Shown here: in pieces, positions 1-7,967 of the stretch
Numbering within the stretch: the first letter of the stretch is position 1
Layout of the letters: every line of letters begins with the position of its first letter
Assembly: GCA_903959905.1 (NCBI GenBank)
Contig: CAJBYO010000085.1
Coordinates: 1-64,000 of the forward strand
Source: an uncultured Bacteroidales bacterium
GTDB taxonomy: Bacteria; Bacteroidota; Bacteroidia; Bacteroidales; FEN-979
DNA: 64,000 bases
Direction of reading: 5' to 3'
The notes under the pieces: generated by a model
The model's database searches: none
Told to the model about the DNA's origin: nothing
The model's input: only the letters and a program-made list of their open reading frames with translations
Made by a program: the position numbers and the translations under genes

Positions 1-111
1 CTACCGTTAAAAAACAATAAAACCAAATCAAGTTATTGACAATCATTTGTTTGTAACTACGTCGGAAATGAATATATACAACTATTATTATAAATCAATT
101 TAACCCAAATT

Positions 112-136
112 GCCCGTCCGACTTTTCGGAGTGGGC
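112..136. other. Hairpin upstream of the glycyl radical enzyme gene
   Basis: An inverted repeat pairs GCCCGTCCGA with TCGGAGTGGGC around a CTTT loop, with a one-base bulge. It lies 20 bases before the chosen start at 156. No T-run follows, so it is a poor intrinsic terminator; it could be a 5'-leader structure or the end of a transcript entering from the left. Bases 1-111 are AT-rich and hold no gene or confident promoter that I can see. Confidence 0.35.
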
Positions 137-155
137 TCAAATATATTAATTCATA

Positions 156-2588
156 ATGATAAATAGAGACAAAATGACAACAGAGAACAACACGCGCACA
201 GCAAAGGTCACAGCCGATAAGGCACGGATTGACAGGCTGAAAGAACAACTCAGGAGCACTCCTGCCGAGGTTGATTTTGAGCGGATCAGGATCATGGAGG
301 AGGTATACACGAACACGCAAGGGGACCAGAACATCATGCGTCGGGCAAAGTTCATGGCTACCCTGCTGGAAAGGAAAAAGCTCTATATCGACGACAACCT
401 CTTTGTAGGCAGCATGGCCAGCACCGTCAACGGGATCTACACCTATCCGGAATGGAACATCGATTGGATGAAGGACGATAATACCGTTGAGAAGTGCAAG
501 GATCCGGAGGACAAGAGGGTAAACCAGTGGGCCCTCGATTACTGGGAAAAGCGCGCGCTGAAACCCCGCACGCTGGAGATCTTTGAGAAGAAGTATGGTT
601 TCGATCCGAAACCTTGTTATGATTCCGGCTTCGTCATCAGTTTCTTCGACTGGCCGGGCGGCGGCGGCAATCTGAACTACCCCAGAATATACAACTATGG
701 GTTGGCTGCCATGATCAAGGAGGTCGAGGAGCGTCAGGCTGCCCTCGAAATGCGCTTGTCCAATTCGAGCAAGCTCTACTTCTATGAAGCCAGCCTCATA
801 CTGATGCGGTCCATTATCCGCCTGGCTCATCGCTATGCAGAGTTGGCCCGGGACATGGCAGCGAAAGAGAAGAACGAAACCCGCAAGGCAGAGTTGATCG
901 CGATTGCCGAAACCTGTGAATGGGTGCCCGAGCATCCGGCCCGCAACCTGAGAGAGGCCATACAGGTTCACTTTCTCTGTCACCTGTGCGCGGAACTCGA
1001 GCAGGTCGGCTGCGGTTACTCCGAAGCCTATCTGGGCCAGAACCTCGAACCCTATTATCAACGCGACAAAGCGGCTGGCCTGATCGGGCCGGAAGATGCC
1101 ACGTTCATGCTCCAGAATCTCTTCATCAAACTGAACGAAATCGGTTATTACTTTGGAGAGAAGGTAGCCTTGCAGAACTCTGCCGACCTGGGTCAGAGCA
1201 TCTCGCTCGGAGGCTTTACCGAAGATGGGGAAGATGCCACCGCAGAAATGGATTACCTGATCCTTGATGCAGCTGGCTACCTTCACTTGCCACAGCCTCC
1301 GCTGTCGTGCATCTATACGGAAAGAATGAGTGGCAAATTTCTGGAAAAAGTGCTGGATGTCATCGGCACAGGTGTCGGTATGCCACAGTTTGTAAATGGC
1401 AACGTGATGATGAAACGCGCCCTTAATCTGTTTGGTGACTCTAAAAAGGGAATCACCCTTGCACAAGCTCGGCGTACCGCTATCGGCGCCTGTGTGGGCT
1501 CCTACATTCCCTATGAAACCGGTCACCCGGTAGAAGGGCAACCCAACCTGGGCAAAATCATCGAATTGATGATGAACAATGGTTTCGATCCCCGCACCAA
1601 AAAGCAGGTCGGACCCAAGACCGGGGATCCCGAGACCTTCAAGACCTTCGAGGAAATGTATTTGGCCTTTGAAAAGCAGCTGCTATTCAATGAGGAGGTC
1701 CTTCGCCGCGGTGCATGGATCGCCAGCATGTTGTGCGCCGACTTCCTCCCGGTTCCATGGCGCTCGCTCCTCACCGGCGGCTGCATCGAAACCGGTACCG
1801 AGGTATGGAATGGCGGAGCCAACTATTACACCTGTGCCCAGATCGTTGTAGGTGGCATTGACGCGGCCAACTCACTTATGGCAGTGAAAAAACTGGTTTA
1901 TGATGATAAAAAGATCACCATGGCCGAACTCAAGAAGGCTCTGGCGGCCAACTTCGAAGGATACGAGAATGTGCGCAAGATGTGTTTTGAAGCGCCCAAG
2001 CACGGCAACGACATCCCTGAAGTGAACAAAATGACCCACAGGGTATACGAAAGTATTCTCACAGCTTTTAACAGTGTTGACGGCGGAGGCAACTATATCA
2101 GCAAAGACATTAAATCAGCGCCGGATGCCTATACCAAAAGCATCCACAACCTGATGGGGATGGTGACCGGGGCTCTGCCCAACGGTAAATATGCAGGAGT
2201 TGCTCTTACCGATGGTAGTCTCTCGGCTATGCCGGGAACCGACGTAAGCGGCCCCACCGCGCTGGTGATGTCTGCGGCAAAGGCACAGGATGCCATCAAG
2301 TACACTGCAACCCATATGAACATGAAGCTCCCTCCGGATCAGCTGACTACACGCAAAGGCCGGGAGAATGTGCTCCGACTGGTCAAGACACTGTTTGATA
2401 ACGATGGTTATCACATCCAGTTCAATGTACTGGATACAAACATCCTCCGGGAAGCTCAGAAACACCCTGAAAACTACCGCGACCTTGTTGTTCGTGTAGC
2501 CGGTTTCAGTGCGTTCTTCACCAAACTGGCCAAGGGAGTGCAGGATGAGGTCATTGAACGGACCTTGCAGACTTTTGAACAGCATTAG
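156..2588 (+). CDS. Glycyl radical enzyme (PFL/BSS-like superfamily), substrate unknown
   Basis: This is an 810-residue cytosolic protein of the glycyl radical family. The PFL-like domain fills most of the length. The C-terminal glycyl radical motif RVAGFSAFF puts the radical on Gly783. The candidate thiyl residue is Cys446 in the segment GACVGSYIP. The Cys-to-Gly span of 337 residues fits dehydratases, sulfolyases and X-succinate synthases rather than HPAD-type decarboxylases, whose span is longer. Most non-PFL family members have Cys-x-Glu, but here the third residue is Gly, so the usual general base is missing; as I recall the benzylsuccinate synthase group also lacks it. No BssB/BssC-like small subunits are nearby. 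The activase is two genes downstream. An alternative start is Met at 174. The family assignment is secure and the substrate is unknown. Confidence 0.92.
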   Translation: MINRDKMTTENNTRTAKVTADKARIDRLKEQLRSTPAEVDFERIRIMEEVYTNTQGDQNIMRRAKFMATLLERKKLYIDDNLFVGSMASTVNGIYTYPEWNIDWMKDDNTVEKCKDPEDKRVNQWALDYWEKRALKPRTLEIFEKKYGFDPKPCYDSGFVISFFDWPGGGGNLNYPRIYNYGLAAMIKEVEERQAALEMRLSNSSKLYFYEASLILMRSIIRLAHRYAELARDMAAKEKNETRKAELIAIAETCEWVPEHPARNLREAIQVHFLCHLCAELEQVGCGYSEAYLGQNLEPYYQRDKAAGLIGPEDATFMLQNLFIKLNEIGYYFGEKVALQNSADLGQSISLGGFTEDGEDATAEMDYLILDAAGYLHLPQPPLSCIYTERMSGKFLEKVLDVIGTGVGMPQFVNGNVMMKRALNLFGDSKKGITLAQARRTAIGACVGSYIPYETGHPVEGQPNLGKIIELMMNNGFDPRTKKQVGPKTGDPETFKTFEEMYLAFEKQLLFNEEVLRRGAWIASMLCADFLPVPWRSLLTGGCIETGTEVWNGGANYYTCAQIVVGGIDAANSLMAVKKLVYDDKKITMAELKKALAANFEGYENVRKMCFEAPKHGNDIPEVNKMTHRVYESILTAFNSVDGGGNYISKDIKSAPDAYTKSIHNLMGMVTGALPNGKYAGVALTDGSLSAMPGTDVSGPTALVMSAAKAQDAIKYTATHMNMKLPPDQLTTRKGRENVLRLVKTLFDNDGYHIQFNVLDTNILREAQKHPENYRDLVVRVAGFSAFFTKLAKGVQDEVIERTLQTFEQH

Positions 2589-2606
2589 GATTTACATGTT
2601 TAAGGT

Positions 2607-2638
2607 AAGGCATGGCATTGCGCCATGCCTTGCTTTTT
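2607..2638 (+). terminator. Rho-independent terminator or attenuator after the GRE gene
   Basis: A perfect 10-bp stem (AAGGCATGGC / GCCATGCCTT) with a 5-base loop is followed by GC and five T residues. It sits 19 bases after the GRE stop and before the ribosome binding site of the next gene. It probably reduces read-through, or protects the GRE mRNA 3' end, so that the catalytic enzyme is made in excess over the genes behind it. Confidence 0.75.
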
Positions 2639-2684
2639 GATTTGTAAAAAATTATTTTACCATAATAACAAAGGAGAAAAAGCA

Positions 2685-3851
2685 ATGAGTAAAGAAACAA
2701 GTCAAAAACGTGTTGCGATCATGGTAGGCGCCGGATACATTCCCGGAATAAATGCGGTGGTTGCAGGTGCCTCTCTTGCTGCCGGCCAATTGGGATGGGA
2801 GCTAGTGGGCATCCTCGATGGATTTGAGGGTCTTCTTCATCCAGAAAAATACCCCAATGGCGGAATCATTTCGATCGATCCCCGGGTGTTGAATTTGGAT
2901 CCTAATACAAGCAGTGTTCTTGGGCAATCGGCCCGGGTCGATCCGTTTAATGTGCGAATCGTCAATGAACTGGAAATGGTTGAGGAGGTCGATATGTCTG
3001 ATGAATTATTGAAAAGGATCAAGGCGGCAAATATTGATGCTGTCATCTCCATCGTTGGCGGACTCGGTATGAGTATCCTTTACCAGCTTCATAAAAAGGG
3101 TTTAAATACAGTATGCGTGCCACGTTCCATTGAAAACGATATTGCTTCAACGTCGGTTTCCTTTGGGTTTAATACGGCACTTACTTTTACAATTGACATG
3201 TTGGACCGTGCACGGTTGGCGGCAAAAGCTGCCCATAAAATTGCTGTTGTTGAGGTACAGGGTGAGGTAGCCGGATGGATTGCCTTACAGGCCGGTATTG
3301 CAGTTGCTGCCGATGCGGTGCTGATTCCCGAGATTCCGGCTGATCTGCAACAGCTTGCAACACACCTGAAAAACAATATGACAGGTAAAAAATCCTGGGG
3401 CCTGGTAGTTGTGGCACAAGGCGCAAAAATTATCAACCAGCAGAAAAAAGAGGAAAAAGTATCCTCACTCAAAGCTTCGTTATCGCCACTGGCAACCAGC
3501 GATTCCAACAGTGAATACGTAATTCACAAGTCAGGCCAGGCGGCACAGGCTGTTGCCGAAGGATTGCAACTGCGAATCGCCGAAGAAACCTTTCCGATGG
3601 TCATCGGCCCCTGGGTCAGGGGTGGCGTACCATCTGCAGTCGATCGCCAATTAGGCGTAGCTTATGGAGCAGGAGCCATTCAGGCACTCGAAGCCGGTAG
3701 TAAAGGGGTGATGGTGGCGTTTGTTCCACCCGATGTTAAGTTTGTTCCGTTGGCTGAGGCCATCAACAAAGTAAGAACGATTCCTGCCGAAAGCATGTTT
3801 TTTCAGGTAGCGGATTCATTGGGTATTTACTTCGGAAATAAGGAGGCATAG
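2685..3851 (+). CDS. Phosphofructokinase-family protein with altered catalytic residues
   Basis: This 388-residue protein has the PFK fold signature from end to end: an N-terminal loop ending PGINAVV, SARVDPFN near residue 90, the phosphate loop, and WVRGG near the C-terminus. Key positions differ from true 6-phosphofructokinases. GGDGS reads GGLGM (Leu127 replaces the Mg-associated Asp). TIDND reads SIEND, so Glu150 replaces the catalytic Asp while Asp152 is kept. MGR reads VQGEV, and the His of HIQRGG is missing. The start at 2685 has AAGGAG at 2671-2676; an earlier in-frame codon lies inside the terminator. The gene sits between a GRE and its activase, and the activase RBS overlaps its end. 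Glycolytic PFK activity looks unlikely; it could act on another phosphorylated or CoA-like substrate, or be regulatory. The function is unknown. Confidence 0.8.
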   Translation: MSKETSQKRVAIMVGAGYIPGINAVVAGASLAAGQLGWELVGILDGFEGLLHPEKYPNGGIISIDPRVLNLDPNTSSVLGQSARVDPFNVRIVNELEMVEEVDMSDELLKRIKAANIDAVISIVGGLGMSILYQLHKKGLNTVCVPRSIENDIASTSVSFGFNTALTFTIDMLDRARLAAKAAHKIAVVEVQGEVAGWIALQAGIAVAADAVLIPEIPADLQQLATHLKNNMTGKKSWGLVVVAQGAKIINQQKKEEKVSSLKASLSPLATSDSNSEYVIHKSGQAAQAVAEGLQLRIAEETFPMVIGPWVRGGVPSAVDRQLGVAYGAGAIQALEAGSKGVMVAFVPPDVKFVPLAEAINKVRTIPAESMFFQVADSLGIYFGNKEA

Positions 3852-3853
3852 TC

Positions 3854-4816
3854 ATGACAGATCAAACAAAAAATATATTGGAAATAACTGGTACCGTTCT
3901 GAATATCCAGCGGTATTGCAGCCACGATGGTCCGGGAATACGCACAAATGTATTCATTAAAGGTTGCTCGCTTCGCTGCAAGTGGTGCGGTAATCCCGAA
4001 AGCATTGGAATGAAGCCCGAGGTTTCATACGATCCTAAAAAATGCAAGGGGAAAGAGTGCAGTATTTGCCTGAAAAAGCCCTTCCCTGAAGGCGGTTTTT
4101 ATTTTGTGGAAGGTGACGATAGCAAGATAAAAGTGAACTGGCAGCTGGCCAAAGGCATTACGGAGAAAATTACCTCGCTTTGCCCGACCGGCGCACTTGA
4201 AATGTTTGGCAAAACAATGACCGTTGCCGAGGTAATGGCCGAAGTGGAAAAAGATGCATCTTTCTACCGGAGTACCGGAGGTGGTTTGACAATAAGCGGA
4301 GGGGAAGTGATGCTTCAACCCGATTTTGCTGCCGCCTTATTGCAGGAAGCGCACAACAGGGGGATCAATACAGCCATTGAAACAGCTTGTAATGCACCCT
4401 GGTCTTTCCTCGAGAAAGTACTTCCACATGTTGATACCATGCTTCATGATCTGAAGCTGATGAATTCCGAAAGGCACAAAAAATGGACAGGTGTAGGCAA
4501 CGAACGGATTCTGGCCAACTTCAAAAAAGCATATGAAACTTTTCCCAACGTTGAATTTATCGCCCGAACACCGCTTATTCCAGGGGTGAATGCCGATGAT
4601 GAGCATGTCATGGGAGTGCTCGAATTCATAAAACCCTACAAAAATGTAATTGATTATGAATTGCTGCCCTATCACCGTTTCGGGCTTGGTAAGTATGAAT
4701 CGCTGGGTGTGATTTATGAACTGGATGACTATAAAACACCATCGGATGAAGTGGTTAATCGTTTTCAGGCAATGATAGATGAAGCATTTGGAAGAACTGA
4801 ACAAAGGAGTGTATAA
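3854..4816 (+). CDS. Glycyl radical enzyme activating enzyme (radical SAM)
   Basis: This 320-residue radical SAM protein installs the glycyl radical on its partner GRE. The SAM cluster motif CSLRCKWC gives Cys38, Cys42 and Cys45, and a GGE-type SAM-binding segment (SGGEVM) follows. After the SAM motif there is a short ferredoxin-like insert with four cysteines (64, 69, 72 and 110, the last in LCPTGAL). That is enough for one auxiliary [4Fe-4S] cluster; many non-PFL activases have eight cysteines and two clusters. AAGGAGG precedes the start, overlapping the end of the PFK-like gene. Its partner is almost certainly the GRE at 156-2588, the only GRE in the window. Confidence 0.93.
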   Translation: MTDQTKNILEITGTVLNIQRYCSHDGPGIRTNVFIKGCSLRCKWCGNPESIGMKPEVSYDPKKCKGKECSICLKKPFPEGGFYFVEGDDSKIKVNWQLAKGITEKITSLCPTGALEMFGKTMTVAEVMAEVEKDASFYRSTGGGLTISGGEVMLQPDFAAALLQEAHNRGINTAIETACNAPWSFLEKVLPHVDTMLHDLKLMNSERHKKWTGVGNERILANFKKAYETFPNVEFIARTPLIPGVNADDEHVMGVLEFIKPYKNVIDYELLPYHRFGLGKYESLGVIYELDDYKTPSDEVVNRFQAMIDEAFGRTEQRSV

Positions 4817-4819
4817 ATC

Positions 4820-5641
4820 ATGAATCTAAAAACCTTTATCAACCTTAGCCTGTTTTGTATTTTAGGCACTTTTTCAGCATTTGCACAGGAGGAGCAAAAA
4901 CCAGCCGCAAATGATGCTGCCGAGATTGCAAAAAAACTGGCAAACCCCATTGGAGCGCTCATCAGTGTTCCCTTTCAGAATAATATGGATGTAGGTATCG
5001 GCGAATTCAATGGCTCACGAAATACGTTGAATTTTCAACCCATTATTCCTTTCGATCTCTCTGAAAAGTTCAATCTGATCACACGATACATTATTCCGAT
5101 AATAGCGCAACATGATATTACAGAAGAAAATAGTCAACAGTTTGGCTTAGCTGATGCGCTGGTCAGCGCCTGGATTTCAAATGCTAAAGTAAAACGCGGT
5201 GTGGTGTGGGGATTGGGTAGCGCCTTTTTAATACCTACTGCTACGGATGATAAGTTAGGATCCAAAAAGTTTGGATTAGGGCCCACTGCCATCTTACTTA
5301 AACAAGCAAATGGATGGACCTTTGGTGCTCTTGTAAATCAGGTATGGTCTGTAGCCGGCAGTGAAGAGGGAACAGACGTTAACCAGATGTATGTGCAGCC
5401 TTTTGTTACCTACAATTGGAAAACCGGAACGGGATTAACCGTGAATACTGAATTCACCCATTATTGGGAATCTTCTGAAAACAATGCTTTTATTAACATC
5501 ATGGCAGGAGGTATCCTGAAATTCGGTAAACAACTTATCCAGGCTCAGGTGGGTCCCAGAATTCAGGTGGCTGCCACGGAAGGAAATAAGGCTGACTTTG
5601 GGGTTAGAACTGCTTTCATCTTTGTTTTTCCGAAAAAATAA
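4820..5641 (+). CDS. Outer-membrane beta-barrel protein (transporter-like family)
   Basis: This 273-residue protein has a Sec signal peptide ending near AFAQ. The rest alternates polar and hydrophobic residues as in a beta barrel, with Gly/aromatic-rich strands and a C-terminal strand FIFVFPKK. It resembles the family often annotated as putative transporter or neuromedin U, which is related to MetA-pathway barrels. It follows the activase by 3 bases with its own AAGGAG, so it is co-transcribed with the GRE module. It is a candidate outer-membrane pore for the pathway substrate. No substrate can be assigned from the sequence. Confidence 0.75.
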   Translation: MNLKTFINLSLFCILGTFSAFAQEEQKPAANDAAEIAKKLANPIGALISVPFQNNMDVGIGEFNGSRNTLNFQPIIPFDLSEKFNLITRYIIPIIAQHDITEENSQQFGLADALVSAWISNAKVKRGVVWGLGSAFLIPTATDDKLGSKKFGLGPTAILLKQANGWTFGALVNQVWSVAGSEEGTDVNQMYVQPFVTYNWKTGTGLTVNTEFTHYWESSENNAFINIMAGGILKFGKQLIQAQVGPRIQVAATEGNKADFGVRTAFIFVFPKK

Positions 5642-5687
5642 AAATCAGGTCGAAACCAGCCAAACGAATAACCAAAAACTTCAATCT

Positions 5688-6545
5688 ATGAGTACACAAG
5701 ATATGTTTGGAATTGTAGCCATCCTTTATTGTGTGGCGAACTTGGGTTCGATGGGTCTCGAAATCAACCTTGCCGAAACTATGAAAGCCTTACGCAGCCC
5801 GCGTCTGGTAACATTAACCCTTATATGGAGCTGGATAATCGGGCCGTTGCTGGCTATTTTAATCATTCAAATTTTGCCTTTGTCCGAAGCTCACGGAGCA
5901 GGGTTACTTCTTTTTAGCCTGGCGCCAACGGCCCCCATGTTACCCATTTTAATCCGGAAAGCAAAGGCAGATATGGACATCTCTGCCGCTATGATGCCAA
6001 TGGCCGTTGTGGGCACAGTAATTCTGATGCCGCTTTTGGCTCCGGTATTAATTCCCGGTGTATCGGTTAGTGGCATGGCATTGGCAAAACAACTTATACT
6101 CACGGTACTCTTGCCACTCATAGCCGGCGTTCTCATGATGGTTTATGCAAAAAAAGCCGGTACGGCTATTTTTCCTTATGTAAAAAAACTGGCCAGCCTT
6201 ACTACTTTACTTTTATTGGGTTTTACTATATTCATGTATTGGCGGGAACTCCTTCAGGCGCTCGGTAGTTTTGCCGTGGCTGCACAGGTTTTGTTTATAG
6301 TGATAATTGCGTTTGGAGCTTATTTTCTGGGCTTTGGTATGAATCAGGCACAACGCAGCGCTGTGTCGCTGGGTATATGCTCCCGCAATGGTGGCGCCAT
6401 GTTCGTTGCATTTGCAACCTTTCCGGTTCAGGATCCGAATGTGTTGGTCATGATATTGCTGGCAGTGCCGGTTCCTGTAATCCTGTGGCTGGTATTGGCT
6501 CGTTTTTTCGCTTCCAGGGCCGACAAGATATTGGCAGCAGCCTAA
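5688..6545 (+). CDS. BASS-family (bile acid:Na+ symporter superfamily) permease
   Basis: This 285-residue inner-membrane protein has about eight to nine hydrophobic segments, the pattern LGSMGLEINL near the N-terminus and a glycine-rich segment CSRNGGAMF late in the sequence, as in BASS transporters of organic anions. The start at 5688 (MSTQDMFG) avoids overlap with the preceding gene; an upstream in-frame codon would begin inside it. A paralogue lies at 23009. Its position between the outer-membrane protein and the desulfinase-like gene suggests it moves the substrate or a product of this pathway. Bile acids are only the namesake substrate of the family and are not implied. Confidence 0.8.
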   Translation: MSTQDMFGIVAILYCVANLGSMGLEINLAETMKALRSPRLVTLTLIWSWIIGPLLAILIIQILPLSEAHGAGLLLFSLAPTAPMLPILIRKAKADMDISAAMMPMAVVGTVILMPLLAPVLIPGVSVSGMALAKQLILTVLLPLIAGVLMMVYAKKAGTAIFPYVKKLASLTTLLLLGFTIFMYWRELLQALGSFAVAAQVLFIVIIAFGAYFLGFGMNQAQRSAVSLGICSRNGGAMFVAFATFPVQDPNVLVMILLAVPVPVILWLVLARFFASRADKILAAA

Positions 6546-6624
6546 TTATATTGGATGAGAAGAAACCCTGTTGAAGATTTTGAGAATGTTGAAATATAAA
6601 AACAACCATTAAAAACAATTAATC

Positions 6625-7845
6625 ATGGAAAAATCAACAAAAAGAACCGCTCCAAACATGGAGGAAATTATTGCCGATGCAAAAAAAGCAGGCAAGCTTA
6701 AAACTGTTCCTTTAAACTGGAACGAAGTGTATTACACCAATTGTCCGCTGATATCGGCCAGCAATGTTGACCAGGAACTGGGTTGGACAAAGGAAATCTA
6801 CAAAAAGATGGATGTTCAGTACTACTACCTGCGCGCAAGCAAAGAGAATGACTGGTATCCTCATTACATCCATAACATGGATAACATCATCAGGTTTGGC
6901 GGTCTCTTCCCTCCCATTCATGTTAATGCCGACATTCGCAGGACAAGACTTCTTGGAGTTACACATGCACCGCGCGAAGGCGGTGTGATGATGGTCCGTT
7001 CACGGGACGATATCTACCGCATGGCCGACCTGAAAGGTAAAAAGATCGGCCTTTCGAGGAGCCAGAATAAGATTAAAACCGACTGGTGGGGAATCCAGGA
7101 AGAACAGGGTATCGAGCTGATGCTGAGAGTGAACGGCATGACCCGCGATGATGTCCAGATTGTTGAATTCCCCTACCCGGACGACTGGTATGACAATCCT
7201 GAAATGATGGGTCCTGAAATGGAGAATCCATCGGAATTGTGGCTTCGCCGCGACCATAAACACGACCTGGCTTTCCGTCCGCTTGAAACCGCACTTGGAA
7301 ATGGTGTAATTGACGCGATGTATATGCAAAGCGGTCCATTACAGCAGCTTTCAGAAGCTACTGGCAAATTCAAGTCGATTGAGGATCTTTCAAGGTATCC
7401 CGACTGGACCCTGCAGGTAGCAAATATCCCCGCCGCAATCACCTGCAGCGACGTGATGTACGAAAAACACCCCGAGCTTGCAGTTGCATTTATGAAAGGA
7501 ATGATCAAGGTTGGACGCTGGGCCAATGAACACAAACCTGCGGCAGCAGCTATCCTTGATAAACAGACATTCTACCTGGATGTTGAGCATACTCTCGAAG
7601 GTATCAAGCCCATCGACTTGGTTCCCAACCTCTCGCTACAGAACCTGGTATCAGTAGAGATAGGCAAAGACTTTATGCTCAGCCATGGTTACATCAGGAA
7701 CGACTTTGATGTTCAAAAATGGGCAGCGCCCGACATCCTGGAACAGGCAGCCCGTGAACTGCTTGAAGAAGAATGGAAGAAGAGAACCACTTCGAAACTT
7801 CCACAGGCAGCAGATCCGCTGGCTTCAGGCCAACGGATGGGCTAA
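6625..7845 (+). CDS. DszB-like sulfinate desulfinase (periplasmic-binding-protein fold enzyme)
   Basis: This 406-residue protein has no signal peptide. It has the type 2 periplasmic binding protein fold and would usually be annotated as an ABC sulfonate/NMT1 substrate-binding protein. The order and spacing of motifs match DszB, which hydrolyses 2'-hydroxybiphenyl-2-sulfinate to sulfite and 2-hydroxybiphenyl. YTNCP holds Cys40 (DszB Cys27), His80 lies ten residues before Arg90 (DszB His60/Arg70), and RFGG follows directly. TRLLGVT and DLKGKKIGLS also align with DszB. No ABC permease or ATPase gene is nearby. The substrate is probably an organic, perhaps aromatic, sulfinate; the absence of DszA/DszC in the window argues against dibenzothiophene itself. 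The C-terminal extension is Glu/Lys-rich. Confidence 0.78.
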   Translation: MEKSTKRTAPNMEEIIADAKKAGKLKTVPLNWNEVYYTNCPLISASNVDQELGWTKEIYKKMDVQYYYLRASKENDWYPHYIHNMDNIIRFGGLFPPIHVNADIRRTRLLGVTHAPREGGVMMVRSRDDIYRMADLKGKKIGLSRSQNKIKTDWWGIQEEQGIELMLRVNGMTRDDVQIVEFPYPDDWYDNPEMMGPEMENPSELWLRRDHKHDLAFRPLETALGNGVIDAMYMQSGPLQQLSEATGKFKSIEDLSRYPDWTLQVANIPAAITCSDVMYEKHPELAVAFMKGMIKVGRWANEHKPAAAAILDKQTFYLDVEHTLEGIKPIDLVPNLSLQNLVSVEIGKDFMLSHGYIRNDFDVQKWAAPDILEQAARELLEEEWKKRTTSKLPQAADPLASGQRMG

Positions 7846-7876
7846 GTACTGTTAAACAGAGATTTTGTCTGCACCT

Positions 7877-7903
7877 CCCGGAGAACCTGGCCAGAACTCC
7901 GGG
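7877..7903. other. Intergenic hairpin after the desulfinase-like gene
   Basis: CCCGGAG and CTCCGGG flank a self-complementary CTGGCCAG core. No T-run follows on either strand, so an intrinsic terminator is unlikely. It may stabilise the 3' end of the upstream message. Confidence 0.3.
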
Positions 7904-7967
7904 CAGGGCTGGCAAAAGACTGAAAATTAATCATTGTTCACATTTTTAACGTCAGAAAATTGAGAAA

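Noticed and set aside
57..1541. A 494-codon open frame antisense to the GRE gene
   Set aside because: It runs opposite a well-conserved GRE coding sequence, has no recognisable motif and is explained by codon composition of the real gene.
156..2588. GRE as isethionate or DHPS sulfolyase, choline lyase, hydroxyproline dehydratase or arylacetate decarboxylase
   Set aside because: All of these carry Cys-x-Glu in the thiyl loop, and this protein has Cys-Val-Gly. The cluster also lacks microcompartment or small decarboxylase subunit genes.
2625..2684. Upstream extension of the PFK-like protein to a codon at 2625
   Set aside because: The codon lies inside the terminator hairpin, and the ATG at 2685 has a good ribosome binding site.
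6625..7845. ABC transporter substrate-binding protein annotation for this gene
   Set aside because: No signal peptide, no ABC partners nearby, and a DszB-type Cys/His/Arg-FGG pattern is present, so an enzyme fits better.
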